Shown one piece after another: positions 14,200 through 25,149 of a DNA stretch of 64,000 nucleotides. Both the position numbers and the translations under genes were made by a program. The first letter of the stretch is position 1; the number at the start of each line of letters is the position of its first letter. The notes beneath the pieces are model-generated. The model was not told where the DNA came from. It did not search any database and worked only from the letters and a program-made list of their open reading frames with translations. Where the stretch lies: positions 1 to 64,000 of the forward strand of contig AJWJ01000062.1 in NCBI GenBank assembly GCA_000277445.1, written 5' to 3'. The stretch is from Polysphondylium violaceum (taxonomy: Eukaryota > Evosea > Eumycetozoa > Dictyosteliales > Dictyosteliaceae).

Positions 14200-14637
14200 T
14201 TGTTCATGAAAAATGTTGTGAAATTAAACAAATGACATTGTGAAAATCAAATCATCATTTTTAGCATTTTTTGTTTTTTTTTTTTTTTTTTTTTAAGATT
14301 TATTATGTGGTTTGATGGTCAAAGTCCACAGTAATTCACTGGAGGTACAAAGAGTTAATCTTTGATAGTTTTTGTAAAGCAATTAACCCTCTCAAGAATA
14401 TCCACTGATAAATTACCTAGGAACAGCAATGGTTGAGGCTGATACTAGTGAATGAAAATAGTTGGGTTAAACTAAACTCACCCAACGACAATTGATAGAA
14501 GGTATTAATTTATATTAATTTACATTGATTATTAATCAATCTCCTTTGAAATGTAATTATGATTTTCATTTTCGATTTTTTCTTTTTTTTTTTTTTTTTT
14601 TTCATTTTCAGATAATTATATTGCACATACAAATACT
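14200..14637. promoter_or_regulatory. Divergent promoter region between DEX1-like and PreP genes
   Basis: A 438-bp interval holding both promoters. It has two long T runs (about 14271-14294 and 14581-14602), common in dictyostelid promoters. The middle is less AT-rich and contains a 7-bp perfect inverted repeat (14461-14486). No known factor site is identified. Confidence 0.45.
14461..14486. other. Inverted repeat with 7-bp arms
   Basis: GTTGGGT at 14461-14467 pairs exactly with ACCCAAC at 14480-14486 across a 12-nt spacer. It lies about 150 bp upstream of the PreP start. It could be a hairpin in a leader transcript or a dimeric protein site. The 11-nt motif of Dictyostelium class I RNAs was not seen nearby. 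Confidence 0.35.
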
Positions 14638-17600
14638 ATGATTAGACTATCGAATACCCTTTATAAGGGTTCAATGTGTTCGAATAGAATCGGTAGACAA
14701 GCTATCGGTTTATCAAAAACATTGAGAATAAACTACAGTACAGCTACAACCACTATTAATAATAATAATAATAATAATAATAAAAGCAAGTTATTATCAG
14801 AGGACTTTAACATTAATAGTAGAATAAATAATAAAAACTATTGCATCGCATCAGCAGTGGCAGCACAACCATCGACAAAACCAATATCAAGAGGTAGAGA
14901 AAGACAACAAATCGATTTAAAAATCGGAGATACTTTACACGGATTCAAAGTAGTTGATATACAAGATGTCAAAGAGAAACAATTAAAAACATTTAGATTA
15001 AAACATATTGAAACCGGTGCCGAATATCTTCACATTGACACAGAAGATACAAATAATGTGTTTTCGTATGTAGTGGTAGTCATAATAGTGGATATCAACT
15101 TTAGATTATTATTAAATACATATTAATTAAATCTATCTACTATACTATAGGGTTACATTTAAAACCACTCCACAAGATTCAACTGGAGTAGCACATATTT
15201 TAGAACACACGACATTGTGTGGATCAGAGAAATATCCAGTTAGAGATCCATTTTTTAATATGTTGAAAAGATCTTTAAACACCTATATGAATGCATGGAC
15301 TGCACCCGATCATACCAGCTATCCATTTGGTAGTCAAGATCCAAAGGATTTCTATAACCTTATGTCAGTCTACTTGGACGCTACCTTTTTCCCTCTCCTC
15401 AGCGAACAAGATTTCAGACAAGAGGGTCATCGTTTAGAGTTTGATCAAATGGAAAACCCTGCCTCTCAATTAAAGTTTAAAGGCATTGTTTTTAATGAAA
15501 TGAAAGGTGCATTGGTAAGTATAGGTTGGAAAAGGTAATAGGTAATAGTAGATATATATCTAATTAATATAATACACCCCACCATATAGTCTGATCCAAA
15601 CTCATACTATGCAGAACAAAGTCAACAACATTTGTATCCCTCAACTACATACTCATATAATTCAGGTGGTGAACCATTGGATATCCCAAATCTTAGCTAT
15701 CAAGAGCTAAAGGATTTCCATTCACAACACTATCATCCATCCAACGCCTACTTCTTTACCTATGGCGATCTTGATATAAAGAATCATTTGAAATTCATTC
15801 AAGAAAACTGTTTGAACAGATTCACTAGAAATGAAAGTATCGTTGAAAAGACAAAGATTGGCAAAGTACCTCGTTGGTCTGAAACAAAGAGAATCCAATT
15901 AACTTGTCCACCATCATCTAGTATGTATGTCATTTAGGATTGTCAACTCAATGCATTCTATAAACGTGATATTAACAACAACAACAACACAACGACATAA
16001 TCATTAGTGGACGTTAATCCAGAGAGAAAGCACAAGTTTAGTATATCAATTTTACACAAGGATACCAAAGATGTGTTTGAGAGCTTGGTCATGCACATGT
16101 TGAGTCAATTGTTGCTTAGGGGATCCAACACACCAATGTATCAGGCATTGTTAGAGTCGGGCTTGGCGTTGGATTATACCCCCAACACCGGATACGACGA
16201 CAACTTGGCCGAGAGCTCATTTAGTGTTGGTGGCGTTGGAATTAGAGCAGAGGACTTGGAAAAGGTTGAGAAAACAATCATTCAGACACTCGAAAAGGCC
16301 GCCGAGAATGGCTTTGCCCAAAATGTGATTGAATCAATCCTCCATCAATACGAGTTTGCACAAAAGAACGTGTCTGCCTCGTTTGGCTTGAATTTAGCTG
16401 GAGGCCTCTCAAGCTACTGGATCCACGGGGGCGATCCCGTCAGTCCATTGTACTTGAACAAAAATGTAGAACGACTCAGAAAAGAGATTGCCGACGGCAA
16501 GCCTTTCTTTCAAAACAAGATCAAAGAGCTCTTGGCCAATCCCCACAAATTGGTGATCACCATGCAGCCCGACGAACACCACCAAAAGAAGGATGCCGAC
16601 GCCGAGTTGGCTCGTCTCGAGTCGATCAGGGCCCAGCTCAAGGACCAAGACGTGCAAGAGATCATTGCCCACAGCAAGGAACTCCAGGCCCGTCAAAACC
16701 AAGAGCAAGACGTCTCATGTCTGCCCAAAATCAACATTTGCGACATTGAAAAGAAGCAAAAGAAGATACATCACAGAGACACCGTGCTCGAGACCACCCC
16801 CCTCCGTGTGCTCGACCAGCCCACCAACGGCATCTCTTATTTCCGTGCCACGATTGATATCTCGACCCTCCCCGAAGACCTCAAGCCCTACGTCCCCATC
16901 TTTTGCAGCTTTATCGACGAGATGGGTGCCGGACAATTTGACCACAAGCAGCTTGACACCGAGATCAACCTCTACACCGGAAAATTCAGCACATCGCCCC
17001 TGATCTCGGGCTCGCCCTTTGACCTCGCCGAGAGCAAGGAGCAGATCCTCCTCAAGAGCGCCTGTCTGAACCACAACACTGACAAGATGTTTGATCTCTG
17101 GACCAAGATCCTCTTGGAGAATCGTTGGAAGAATGCCGATCTCCTCAAGATCCTCTTGGCACAACGCCAATCGTCCATGGTCGAGAACATCCCCTCGTCC
17201 GGCCTCTCGTACGCCAAGACCTACTCGGGCTCCAAGTTTAGCCGAGGTGGCTATTTGGGCGAGATGTGGAGCGGTTTGGCTCAAGTCCGTCTCACCAACC
17301 AAATGGTCTCTCAAAACGACATGGACGGCATCATTGACAAACTCGCAAGAATCAACCAGTTTGTCATTGACCGTAGTCTCATGAAATGCCTTGTCACCAC
17401 CGAAAACACCAACATCACCGCACTCGAGTCGAGCTTGGCATCGTTTTTAAAGCCATTCCCCATCCTCAACAACGGCTCCACCATCAACCACTTCGCCAAC
17501 ACCAGCGACACCAACGCCAACAAGAGTTTCTTTGCCATCCCTGCCACTGTAAACTATGTCAGTCAAAACTACCAATCTGTTCCCTACACCCATCAAGATT

Positions 17601-18224
17601 CATCCAATCTCCAAGTGTTGTCCAAAGTGTTGTCAGAGTATCTCCACAAAGAGATTCGTGAAAAGGGCGGTGCCTATGGTGGCGGTGTCTCACTCGACTC
17701 TGGTTTGATTTCATTCTACTCTTATAGAGATCCAAATCTACTTAAAACTTTAAATGCATTTAATGAATCGATTCAATGGTCATTGAATGACAAAATCACT
17801 GATAAAGTATTGTATATTATATTATTACTCATATCGCACATACACTGCACATTCAATCTGAATACTAACTGTTTATCACTATTGTAGAATATTGAAAGTG
17901 CACAATTATCTATATTTTCAGATTTTGATTCACCAGAATCACCATCAAATAGAGGTGTTGCTGAATGGATGAGAGGTATTACCAATGAAATGAAACAAGA
18001 GTATGTAATAATTCAAATCACACATCATATACACAAATACTAATATATAATATTCTCAACCCTTTAGACGTAGAGATAGATTATTAAATATAAAGAAAAA
18101 AGATTTAGAACAAGTTTCACAAAAATATTTAAATAATAACAATCCATCATACACAACTGTATTGGGTCCTGCCAACACAGACATTCAATCAGATACCACA
18201 AATTGGAAATCAGAGGCACTTTAA
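14638..18224 (+). CDS. Presequence protease PreP/PITRM1/Cym1 (M16C metalloprotease)
   Basis: Mitochondrial matrix zinc protease that degrades cleaved targeting peptides. Six exons (14638-15065, 15151-15514, 15590-15920, 16008-17806, 17888-18000, 18068-18224) join in consistent phase to give 1063 aa, against about 1037 for human PITRM1. The Arg/Ser/Thr-rich N-terminus suits a mitochondrial presequence and includes a poly-Asn insertion. The inverted zinc motif is H158-x2-E161-H162 (HILEH), followed by [15 protein letters not shown] and [13 protein letters not shown], both PreP hallmarks. The EKGGAYGGG motif of the second half is present near the C-terminus. Much of exon 4 (roughly 16.4-17.5 kb) is strikingly richer in G/C-ending codons than the flanking exons. 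Confidence 0.95.
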
Positions 18225-18525
18225 ATTTAATTTCATTAATTAAATAAATTATTATTATATTATTACTATTATTATTGTCAAATCATAATGATCATAATTA
18301 TTATTATTATTATTATTATCTTCTTTATCATTCTAGTTCAACAACACAACATGAGTAAAGAATCAAATTCTTTTCAATTCTCGTGTGTTTATTTTTTTTT
18401 ATTTTTTTGCAAAATAATTTTTTTTTTTTTTTCGTTTGACGAGAAAAACAAAAAACCGACACAATCATCGCAGTATTTTTTATCTTTTACACATAGTATT
18501 GTATACATATATATAATTATATAAA
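18225..18525. other. Spacer between PreP and LSG1
   Basis: About 300 bp containing the PreP 3' end, an ATT-type repeat near 18295-18320, long T runs around 18395-18432 and the LSG1 promoter. Short open frames here are low-complexity. Nothing else was seen. Confidence 0.45.
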
Positions 18526-20603
18526 ATGTCAGGCAAACAAAAGAATGGAGGTTTAGGAAATACCTTGAGAAAGTCGAGAAACAAGAAATTGGGTAGAAAT
18601 TTCAATGAACAAACTATTTCTGTATGTATATACTTTACATCACTGTTTGCGCTGGATTGTATATTAATATGTGTATCCTATCAATTCTTGACGCACACAT
18701 ACAATAGATGTTTACAACAGATATTGATCCAAAGGAAGAAAGAAGAAAGTTGTTTTCAAATACAGATCAATCCAATAATTTGGAAAACTTTTTAGAGTTG
18801 TCGTCGCTTGAACAAAAGGTATTTGAAGTTGAAAAACAAAATGTAGTCGTCATTACAAAGACATCTTCTACCGTTTTATCCAAAGAAGAAAAAGAGAAAA
18901 AGACAGCAGAACATCAAAAGATGATGGAGAAATATAAACAACATTGGAATTCACTTACCATCCCAAGAAGACCATATTGGGACAAGAATACAACCACTGA
19001 ACAATTATTACTTCAAGAAAAAGAATCATTTTATAATTGGAGAAGAGGTGTTGCAAAGTAAGTATGCGATAGGTGTAATGAATATGAATGCCTATGTGCC
19101 AATATTAATATTCATACAATGATAATAATAGACTTGAAGAAGATGAAGGTTTACTTGTTACACCATTTGAAAAGAATCCAGAGGTATGGAAACAATTGTG
19201 GAGAGTTACAGAAAAGAGTGATTTATTGGTACAGATTGTAGATTCAAGAAACCCTTTACTCTTTAGATCACCAGATCTTGAAAAGTATGCAAAAGAGTTG
19301 GACAAAAACAAGGTTAATTTACTTTTGGTCAACAAGGCAGATTTGTTGACAAAGACTCAGAGAAAAAAATGGGCAAGATACTTTGATTCCGAGGGAGTCA
19401 CCTATAGATTCTTTTCCGCTCACAAAGAGCAAGTACGTATTGAAAAACAAAAACAACTCGAACGTCTTATTGAAGAGGGTGCCATTGATGCCGAGATTGT
19501 CGAAGAGGAGGAGAGAAAGAGAAAGGAGGCCGAGGAGGCTGCCATTGTCACTGAAGAGGACAAAAAGGTCAAGATTTACAACCGTGAAGAGATTCTCCAA
19601 GAGTTTCTCAGACTCCAACCCAAACCATTGGTCGAGAATCGTTACAATAACCGTGTTGTCGTTGGTTTGTCTGGGTATCCCAATGTCGGTAAGAGTAGTA
19701 CCATCAATGTATTGTATGGTGAGAAGAAGGTCGCCGTTGCCCCCACCCCGGGCAAAACCAAGTATGTGCAAACCATTATTGTCGACGACGAGATTGTACT
19801 TTTGGATTGTCCAGGTCTTGTCTTCCCTACCCTCTCCACCAGCAAGGCTGATCTCGTGTGCAACGGTCTCTTGCCCATCGATCAACTCCGTGACTTTGTC
19901 ACCCCTGTCGACTTGATTTGCGAAAGAATACCCAAATATCATTTAGAAGAGCTCTATTCCGTCGTGTTGCCCGAGCCCAAGGAACACGAGGACCCCAATC
20001 GTCCTCCCACCGGTAACGAATTCCTCTCTGCCTATGGTTTCATGAGAGGCTTCATGACTGTCCACGGTGCCCCAGATCAATCTAGAGCCGCTAGAATTGT
20101 ATTAAAAGATTATGTAAATGGTAAACTCCTCTACTGTCATCCACCTCCCAATGTCGACGCAGAGAAATTCCAAAGAAAGAATTACAAATTACCTCCAAAA
20201 GAAATCAAAGAAGATGACAGCAACACTACTACCACCACTACTACAACCACCACTTCTACCGCACCAAAAGAAAGAAAGATTACCTATGATTATCACAAAG
20301 ACAATGAAGCTCAATATGATCAACAAGGCGCCGTCATTGCATTGACAAAGAGCAACAAGAATAAAAAGAAAAAGAACAAGTTGATCAATCAAATGAAGGC
20401 ACTTGAAGACTCTAAAAATGGTTACACTAGAACTCAATTTGGCAATGCTCTTCACACCCCCCCATGTTGAAACCGCCAAACAATCTGTAAAAGAACAAGA
20501 AGAAGCTTCAAAGAAAAGATTGGAACAAATTAAAGCACTCAAACAACAAATTTTAACTCAACAACAACAACAACAACAAGAACAAAAATCAGATCAACAA
20601 TAA
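18526..20603 (+). CDS. lsg1: Large-subunit GTPase 1 (LSG1), 60S ribosome maturation; frame break near 3' end
   Basis: Circularly permuted GTPase that releases NMD3 from cytoplasmic pre-60S particles. Exons 18526-18621, 18708-19057 and 19132 onward join in consistent phase. The N-terminus is the basic LSG1 type (GNTLRKSRNKK), then IPRRPYWD. Permuted G motifs follow in order: G4 VNKADLL, G1 GYPNVGKSSTIN, G3 DCPG. The frame ends at 20470 (594 aa), just after a run of seven C (20457-20463). The next frame continues, without its own start, as a Lys/Glu/Gln coiled-coil tail to 20603. With one base fewer in the C run the protein would be about 638 aa, near human LSG1 (658). A sequencing error is likeliest; a true shortened C-terminus is possible. 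Confidence 0.92.
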
Positions 20604-20706
20604 ATTATCTTTATTGAATTTTATATATATTTAAATGATGATTTCTTTTGTATTGTTTTATTCCTTCTTAATATCTATATCTATCTGTATATCTATATCC
20701 ATACAT

Positions 20707-21427
20707 CTATTGTAAATCTATTTGTTTTAACCATTCTGAATAATCATCCTTCTAGTATCTATTGACTGGTACCCACTATATAATATTCAAAAAGTTTTAT
20801 ATAAGTATTGTGTGTAAGATAAAGTAGGATGGTATAGTGTAGATGTTTAAATGATTATTACCTTTGGTGCATCTGTAAATAATCTCATAGCATGAATAAA
20901 TCTATTATCATCAAGTGTAAATCTATGATACATATTGGCAGGCTATATATAATTTTGAAAATATTAATATTGATTGTAAAAGAATATGTAGTAGGATAGT
21001 AGAAATACACATACAACTATAATTAAGTCACCTTTTTCGACATTGATTCTGTACCATTTATCATCTTTATTTCTAACATCAAAAATACCACTACCATCTA
21101 AAATGAATCTAATTTCTTCATCATCGTGTAAATGTCTTTTATTATGTCATGTGATTGAGTATGAGTTAGTCCATGTATGTGTGTATGTAGTTGATGTAAT
21201 GTAATGATAAATGATTACTCTTCGAAAAAGATTTTTAATTTATCTTCAATGTTTGGTGTGTCTTTGTTTAATTTTACTTCATCTCTGTTTTTGTATCCCC
21301 TTTCTTGACATAATGACTCCAATGCAGGTTTGTAATCATTCATATCCATGGGAAAGTACAATACATTTATATCTTTTAATTGCTCAACGCTAATTGGCTC
21401 ATTTGTATCTAAAAGAGAGACTTTCAT
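20707..21427 (-). CDS. adi1: Acireductone dioxygenase (ARD/ADI1), methionine salvage
   Basis: Metal-dependent cupin dioxygenase that converts acireductone in the methionine salvage pathway. Exons 21427-21219, 21135-21015 and 20942-20862 join in phase, then a short last exon. Metal ligands are visible as H71, H73 and E77 (HLHDDEE) and H116 (MYHRF); the 45-residue gap from first to last His equals the human spacing. The last exon is ambiguous. The first acceptor (exon from 20775) gives W-x-P-x-N-R-Y, expected after 'AMRLF..APK', then TAG at 20752-20754, for 144 aa. Beyond that TAG the same frame continues 14 codons ([10 protein letters not shown]..) to a TAG at 20707, restoring the usual tail length. 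A second AG inside that region would skip the first stop. Confidence 0.88.
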
Positions 21428-21921
21428 TGTATATATGTGTGTTTGTAAATGAAAAAGAAGAAAAAAAAAAAAAAAACTAATAAATTTTCAGAAGGCAAAA
21501 CATATATATGTCTACAGATACGATCATAACCTTTGAAAAATTCCTACGAATTAGATGGATAAAGGCTTTCAATTTCTGCACGGGAGGTTGTCTCTTGTTT
21601 AATCATATCATAAAAAGAATAGCTCTTCATTGAATTATATATTTAGATCTTGTCAAGAGAATAAAACTTGTGACAAGTCTTAAATTCTTTTGAATAAACA
21701 TTAAAAAAAAAAAATTTTGAGATTGGGCATGTTTGTTCGTGGAAATATCTTTTTTCTAGAATAACAACACACTTTTGTTAAAATGAATGGCACTTTTTTT
21801 TTTTCATTTTTTTTACAGCCAAAAAATATCTCAATCTATAAAACAAATATATCATCCTTGGTGTACAGTGCCAAAATAATAATAATAATAATAATACTAA
21901 CAATAGCAACTACAGACAACA
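21428..21921. promoter_or_regulatory. Divergent promoter region between ARD and PARP
   Basis: About 490 bp with A runs near 21456-21475 and 21703-21714 and T runs near 21795-21820. An AAT-type repeat sits just upstream of the PARP start (about 21879-21895). No specific site was identified. Confidence 0.4.
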
Positions 21922-24786
21922 ATGGCATCTAGACCAAGTGTAATGTATGAAGTTGAATATGCAAAATCAAATAGATCAAGCTGTGGTGGATGTGGGCGTG
22001 GAATCGGACAAGATACCGTTAGAATTGGTGTAAAAACTAGATCTGCTCATCATGATGGATGGTAAATATTTATTATTACTAGTAGAGATGAATAAATAGT
22101 AGTATGGCGTGTTAATAATAATAATAATGATGATGATGATAATAGGGATGTATCATGGTATCATGTCAAATGTACTATTAATAGTGTACAAAATTTCAAA
22201 GATTTAGAACACTGGGAATACTTGAGATGGGAAGATTTCCTTAGTTTAAGAAAGAACTTTAACTCCGAACCCTATGATCCTTCCTCTGCCGACGAAGTTG
22301 CTAGACAAAAGTATCTCAATGAGTTGTGGAAAGTAAAGGATAAGATGGGATTAAAAGGACCTGCAATTAAAAACATTGTCGAACACAATAAATCTCGTGT
22401 TGAAAAGGTATCACCTGTGAGTCTTTTACACACTGTTAGTGATTGGTTGTTGATGGGTAGACCAGGTGCTTGTCCAACCTGCAAAGGCTATGAAGTCCAT
22501 TTCAACGGCTCCTCCTACAAATGTAAAGGTTGGGCCACCAGTTACACAAAGTGCGACTATACGTCACACACCCACGACCGTTTTGCTTTACAAATCCCAG
22601 CCGATCTTGCAAAAGACAAGTTTCTCAACTCGTTTGTTTATTCTAAAACATATCCAAAGACAGTGATTAAATATAAAGATCCAAGTGGTGAAGATGATGA
22701 AGAGGAAGAAGAGGAAGAGGAAGAAGAAGAGGAGGATGAAAAAGAAGAAGGTGAAGGCGAGACTGCAGCCAAAGAAGATCCAGACAGAGAAGAAGACGAA
22801 GTTCCCGTAGGAAAAGAATGCTATGGTATGGTGATCACTGTCGCTGGTACTGCTCAAGCACTAGGCGGAACATTGCCATCTGCTATTAAAGATTGGGTCA
22901 CTTCTCATGGTGGTCAAGTAACTGAGAAGGTAAATGAAGCCACTGCCATGATTTCATCAGCCGCTGAAGTTGGTAAAGCCAAAAAGACCAAAAAGATCAC
23001 TGACGCCATCGAATTGGTCCCAATTTTCCCAGTACAATGGATTGTTGATCTTGTTGAAAGAACTGGAAAAGGTATTGAGTTGAGAAAGGTTTCAGTCTCT
23101 AAAGATTTTATCATTGATCCCTCCACTCTCGAAGATGACTATGAGTTGGCCCAAAAGTATTTTGCTCCAAAGCAAAGAACCACCACCACTACCACTACCA
23201 CAACCAGCACCAAATCAGAGGGCGCCAGTAAAAAACGTAAAGAGATTGAAGAGATCAAACAAAGAAAGAAGCCAAAGGATGGCTCCAATATTTTGAAGCC
23301 ATGCGATGGATACGCTGGCTATGAAGTCTATGTACACTATGATGACGTCTATGGCTACACACCCTACAACGTCATGCTCAATTGTTTGGATATTGAAGGT
23401 GGTAAAAACAAATACTATCAAATTCAAATCCTCCAAAAGAATAGAAACAAGAGCAAGTTTTATCTTGTTTGCAAGTGGGGCAGAGTTGGTACCAACATTG
23501 GTAAAGACAACATCAAAGAAGGCTCACTCAAATCTATCATTGAAGCCTTTGCTGTCAAATTCAAAGAGTGCACCGGTGTTGATTGGGCCAACCGTACCTC
23601 ATTCAAGAAACTTCCAGGTCGTTACTATATGAATGTTCTCGATGACGGTTTGGATGATGACGATGAAGATACTAAAGAGGCCCAAGAGTTGATAGCAAAG
23701 AGAGCCAAACCACAAGAAGGCCAAGCCACTGGACCCACCCCAACCAGTTTACCAGAAAGAGTCCAAGACTTTATCAAACTTATGTTTGATCCAGATATGA
23801 TGAAAAAGCAATTACAATCCATGGACATTGATACAGACAAGATGCCATTGGGTAAAATCAAAAAGAGCCAACTTATGCAAGGTTACAAAGTTCTCTCTGA
23901 GGTCTCTGACCTTATTACCGCCGGTAACCCATCCAAAGCTCTCCTTTTGGATGCCTCTAATCGTTTCTATACCCTCATTCCACACAATTTTGGTACTCTC
24001 AATCCACCCATCATTGAATCCTTGGACGCTGTTAAAAAGAAAATGGAATTGGTCGAAGCCCTCTTGGATATCGATATTGCCAACAACCTCAAAAAGGAAT
24101 CACAAAACATTCAAGGCAATGAGCTTGAGAACCAATACAACTCTCTCAAAACCAAATTATCGCCTATTGAAAAGGAGTCTGACCTCTACAAAACCTTGGA
24201 AACTTATTTCTACAATAGCCACGATCCAAACTACTTTAGATTCAAAATTAAACTCGAAGATATTCTCGAGGTCGAAAGAGAGGGTGAGGCCACCAGATAC
24301 GAGCCTTGGGCTAAAAATGACAACAAGCAACTCTTGTGGCACGGTTCTCGTTTGACAAATTGGGTTGGTATCATTTCACAAGGTCTTAGAATTGCTCCAC
24401 CAGAGGCTCCAAAAACTGGTTATAGATTTGGTAAAGGTGTCTATCTTGCCAATTGTATTAGTAAATCTGCATCCTATTGTTTCACCACCTCCCAAAATCC
24501 CACAGCCATTATGATTCTCTGTGAAGCAGCCCTTGGTAAACAAAATGAACTTAAACACGATACCTATATGGAAAAAGCACCAACTGGAACTCACAGTACC
24601 AAAGCTTTGGGTATGTCTGCACCAGATGCAAAGAGTGATAAAGTTCTCGATGGAGATGTTAAAGTCCCAATGGGTAAGATTGTAAAGACTGGTTTAAATA
24701 CATCTTGCTCTCACGATGAATTGGTTGTCTATGATGTTGCTCAAATTAAAATCAAATATATCTTTAGATTAAATATTCAAAATTAA
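21922..24786 (+). CDS. PARP1-like poly(ADP-ribose) polymerase (Zn, PADR1, BRCT, WGR, catalytic)
   Basis: Nuclear ADP-ribosyltransferase activated by DNA breaks. Exons 21922-22061 and 22146-24786 join in phase 2 across an 84-nt intron; 926 aa. Domains in order: one PARP-type zinc finger (C21, C24, H53, C56); a PADR1/zinc-III region with its own Cys set (CPTC..KC..KC, about 155-185); an acidic run; a BRCT domain (about 268-345); a basic nuclear-signal-like stretch (KKRKEIEE..RKKPK); a WGR domain with KWGRVGT (about 465-535); the helical regulatory domain; and the catalytic domain. The H-Y-E triad is H779 (WHGSR), a Tyr in the following GKGVYLAN..SASYCF block, and E905 (HDELVVYD). PARP1 of animals has two N-terminal fingers; only one is present here. 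D. discoideum has several adprt genes and I cannot assign the ortholog. Confidence 0.95.
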
Positions 24787-25149
24787 AAAATAAATACTAT
24801 ATTCAATTAAAACAACAACATTCCTCAATCTAGACAGATGACCCATTTATATAGAAGTAATATTATAGTTTTCCTTTGTGCATGGAAAGCGTCTTACCAA
24901 ACAAGGAGTACCTTTTTTTTCTGGAATAGTCTATATATCCGGACTCCCATCAGCCATCATTATGCTCATAATTTTGTCCAATCACATAAAGAAAATACAA
25001 TGTTATATATTAAATAAATTATATAATTATTTTATTTATATGTTTTTAGATCGCTTACTACTACTCCATCACTATTAGTTTCTAAACTAATAACAAAAAA
25101 AAAAGTAAAAAGTTGTTTTTTGAAAATATTGTTATTGATTTGTTGTTGT
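24787..25149. other. Convergent spacer between PARP and CCT7
   Basis: About 360 bp with the two 3' ends, including an AATAAA near 25012 and an A run near 25098. No gene, RNA or repeat is recognisable. Confidence 0.45.

Noticed and set aside
24878-25078. Small open frame between PARP and CCT7
   Set aside because: Short, hydrophobic, AT-driven and located in a convergent 3' spacer with no splice signals or similarity.
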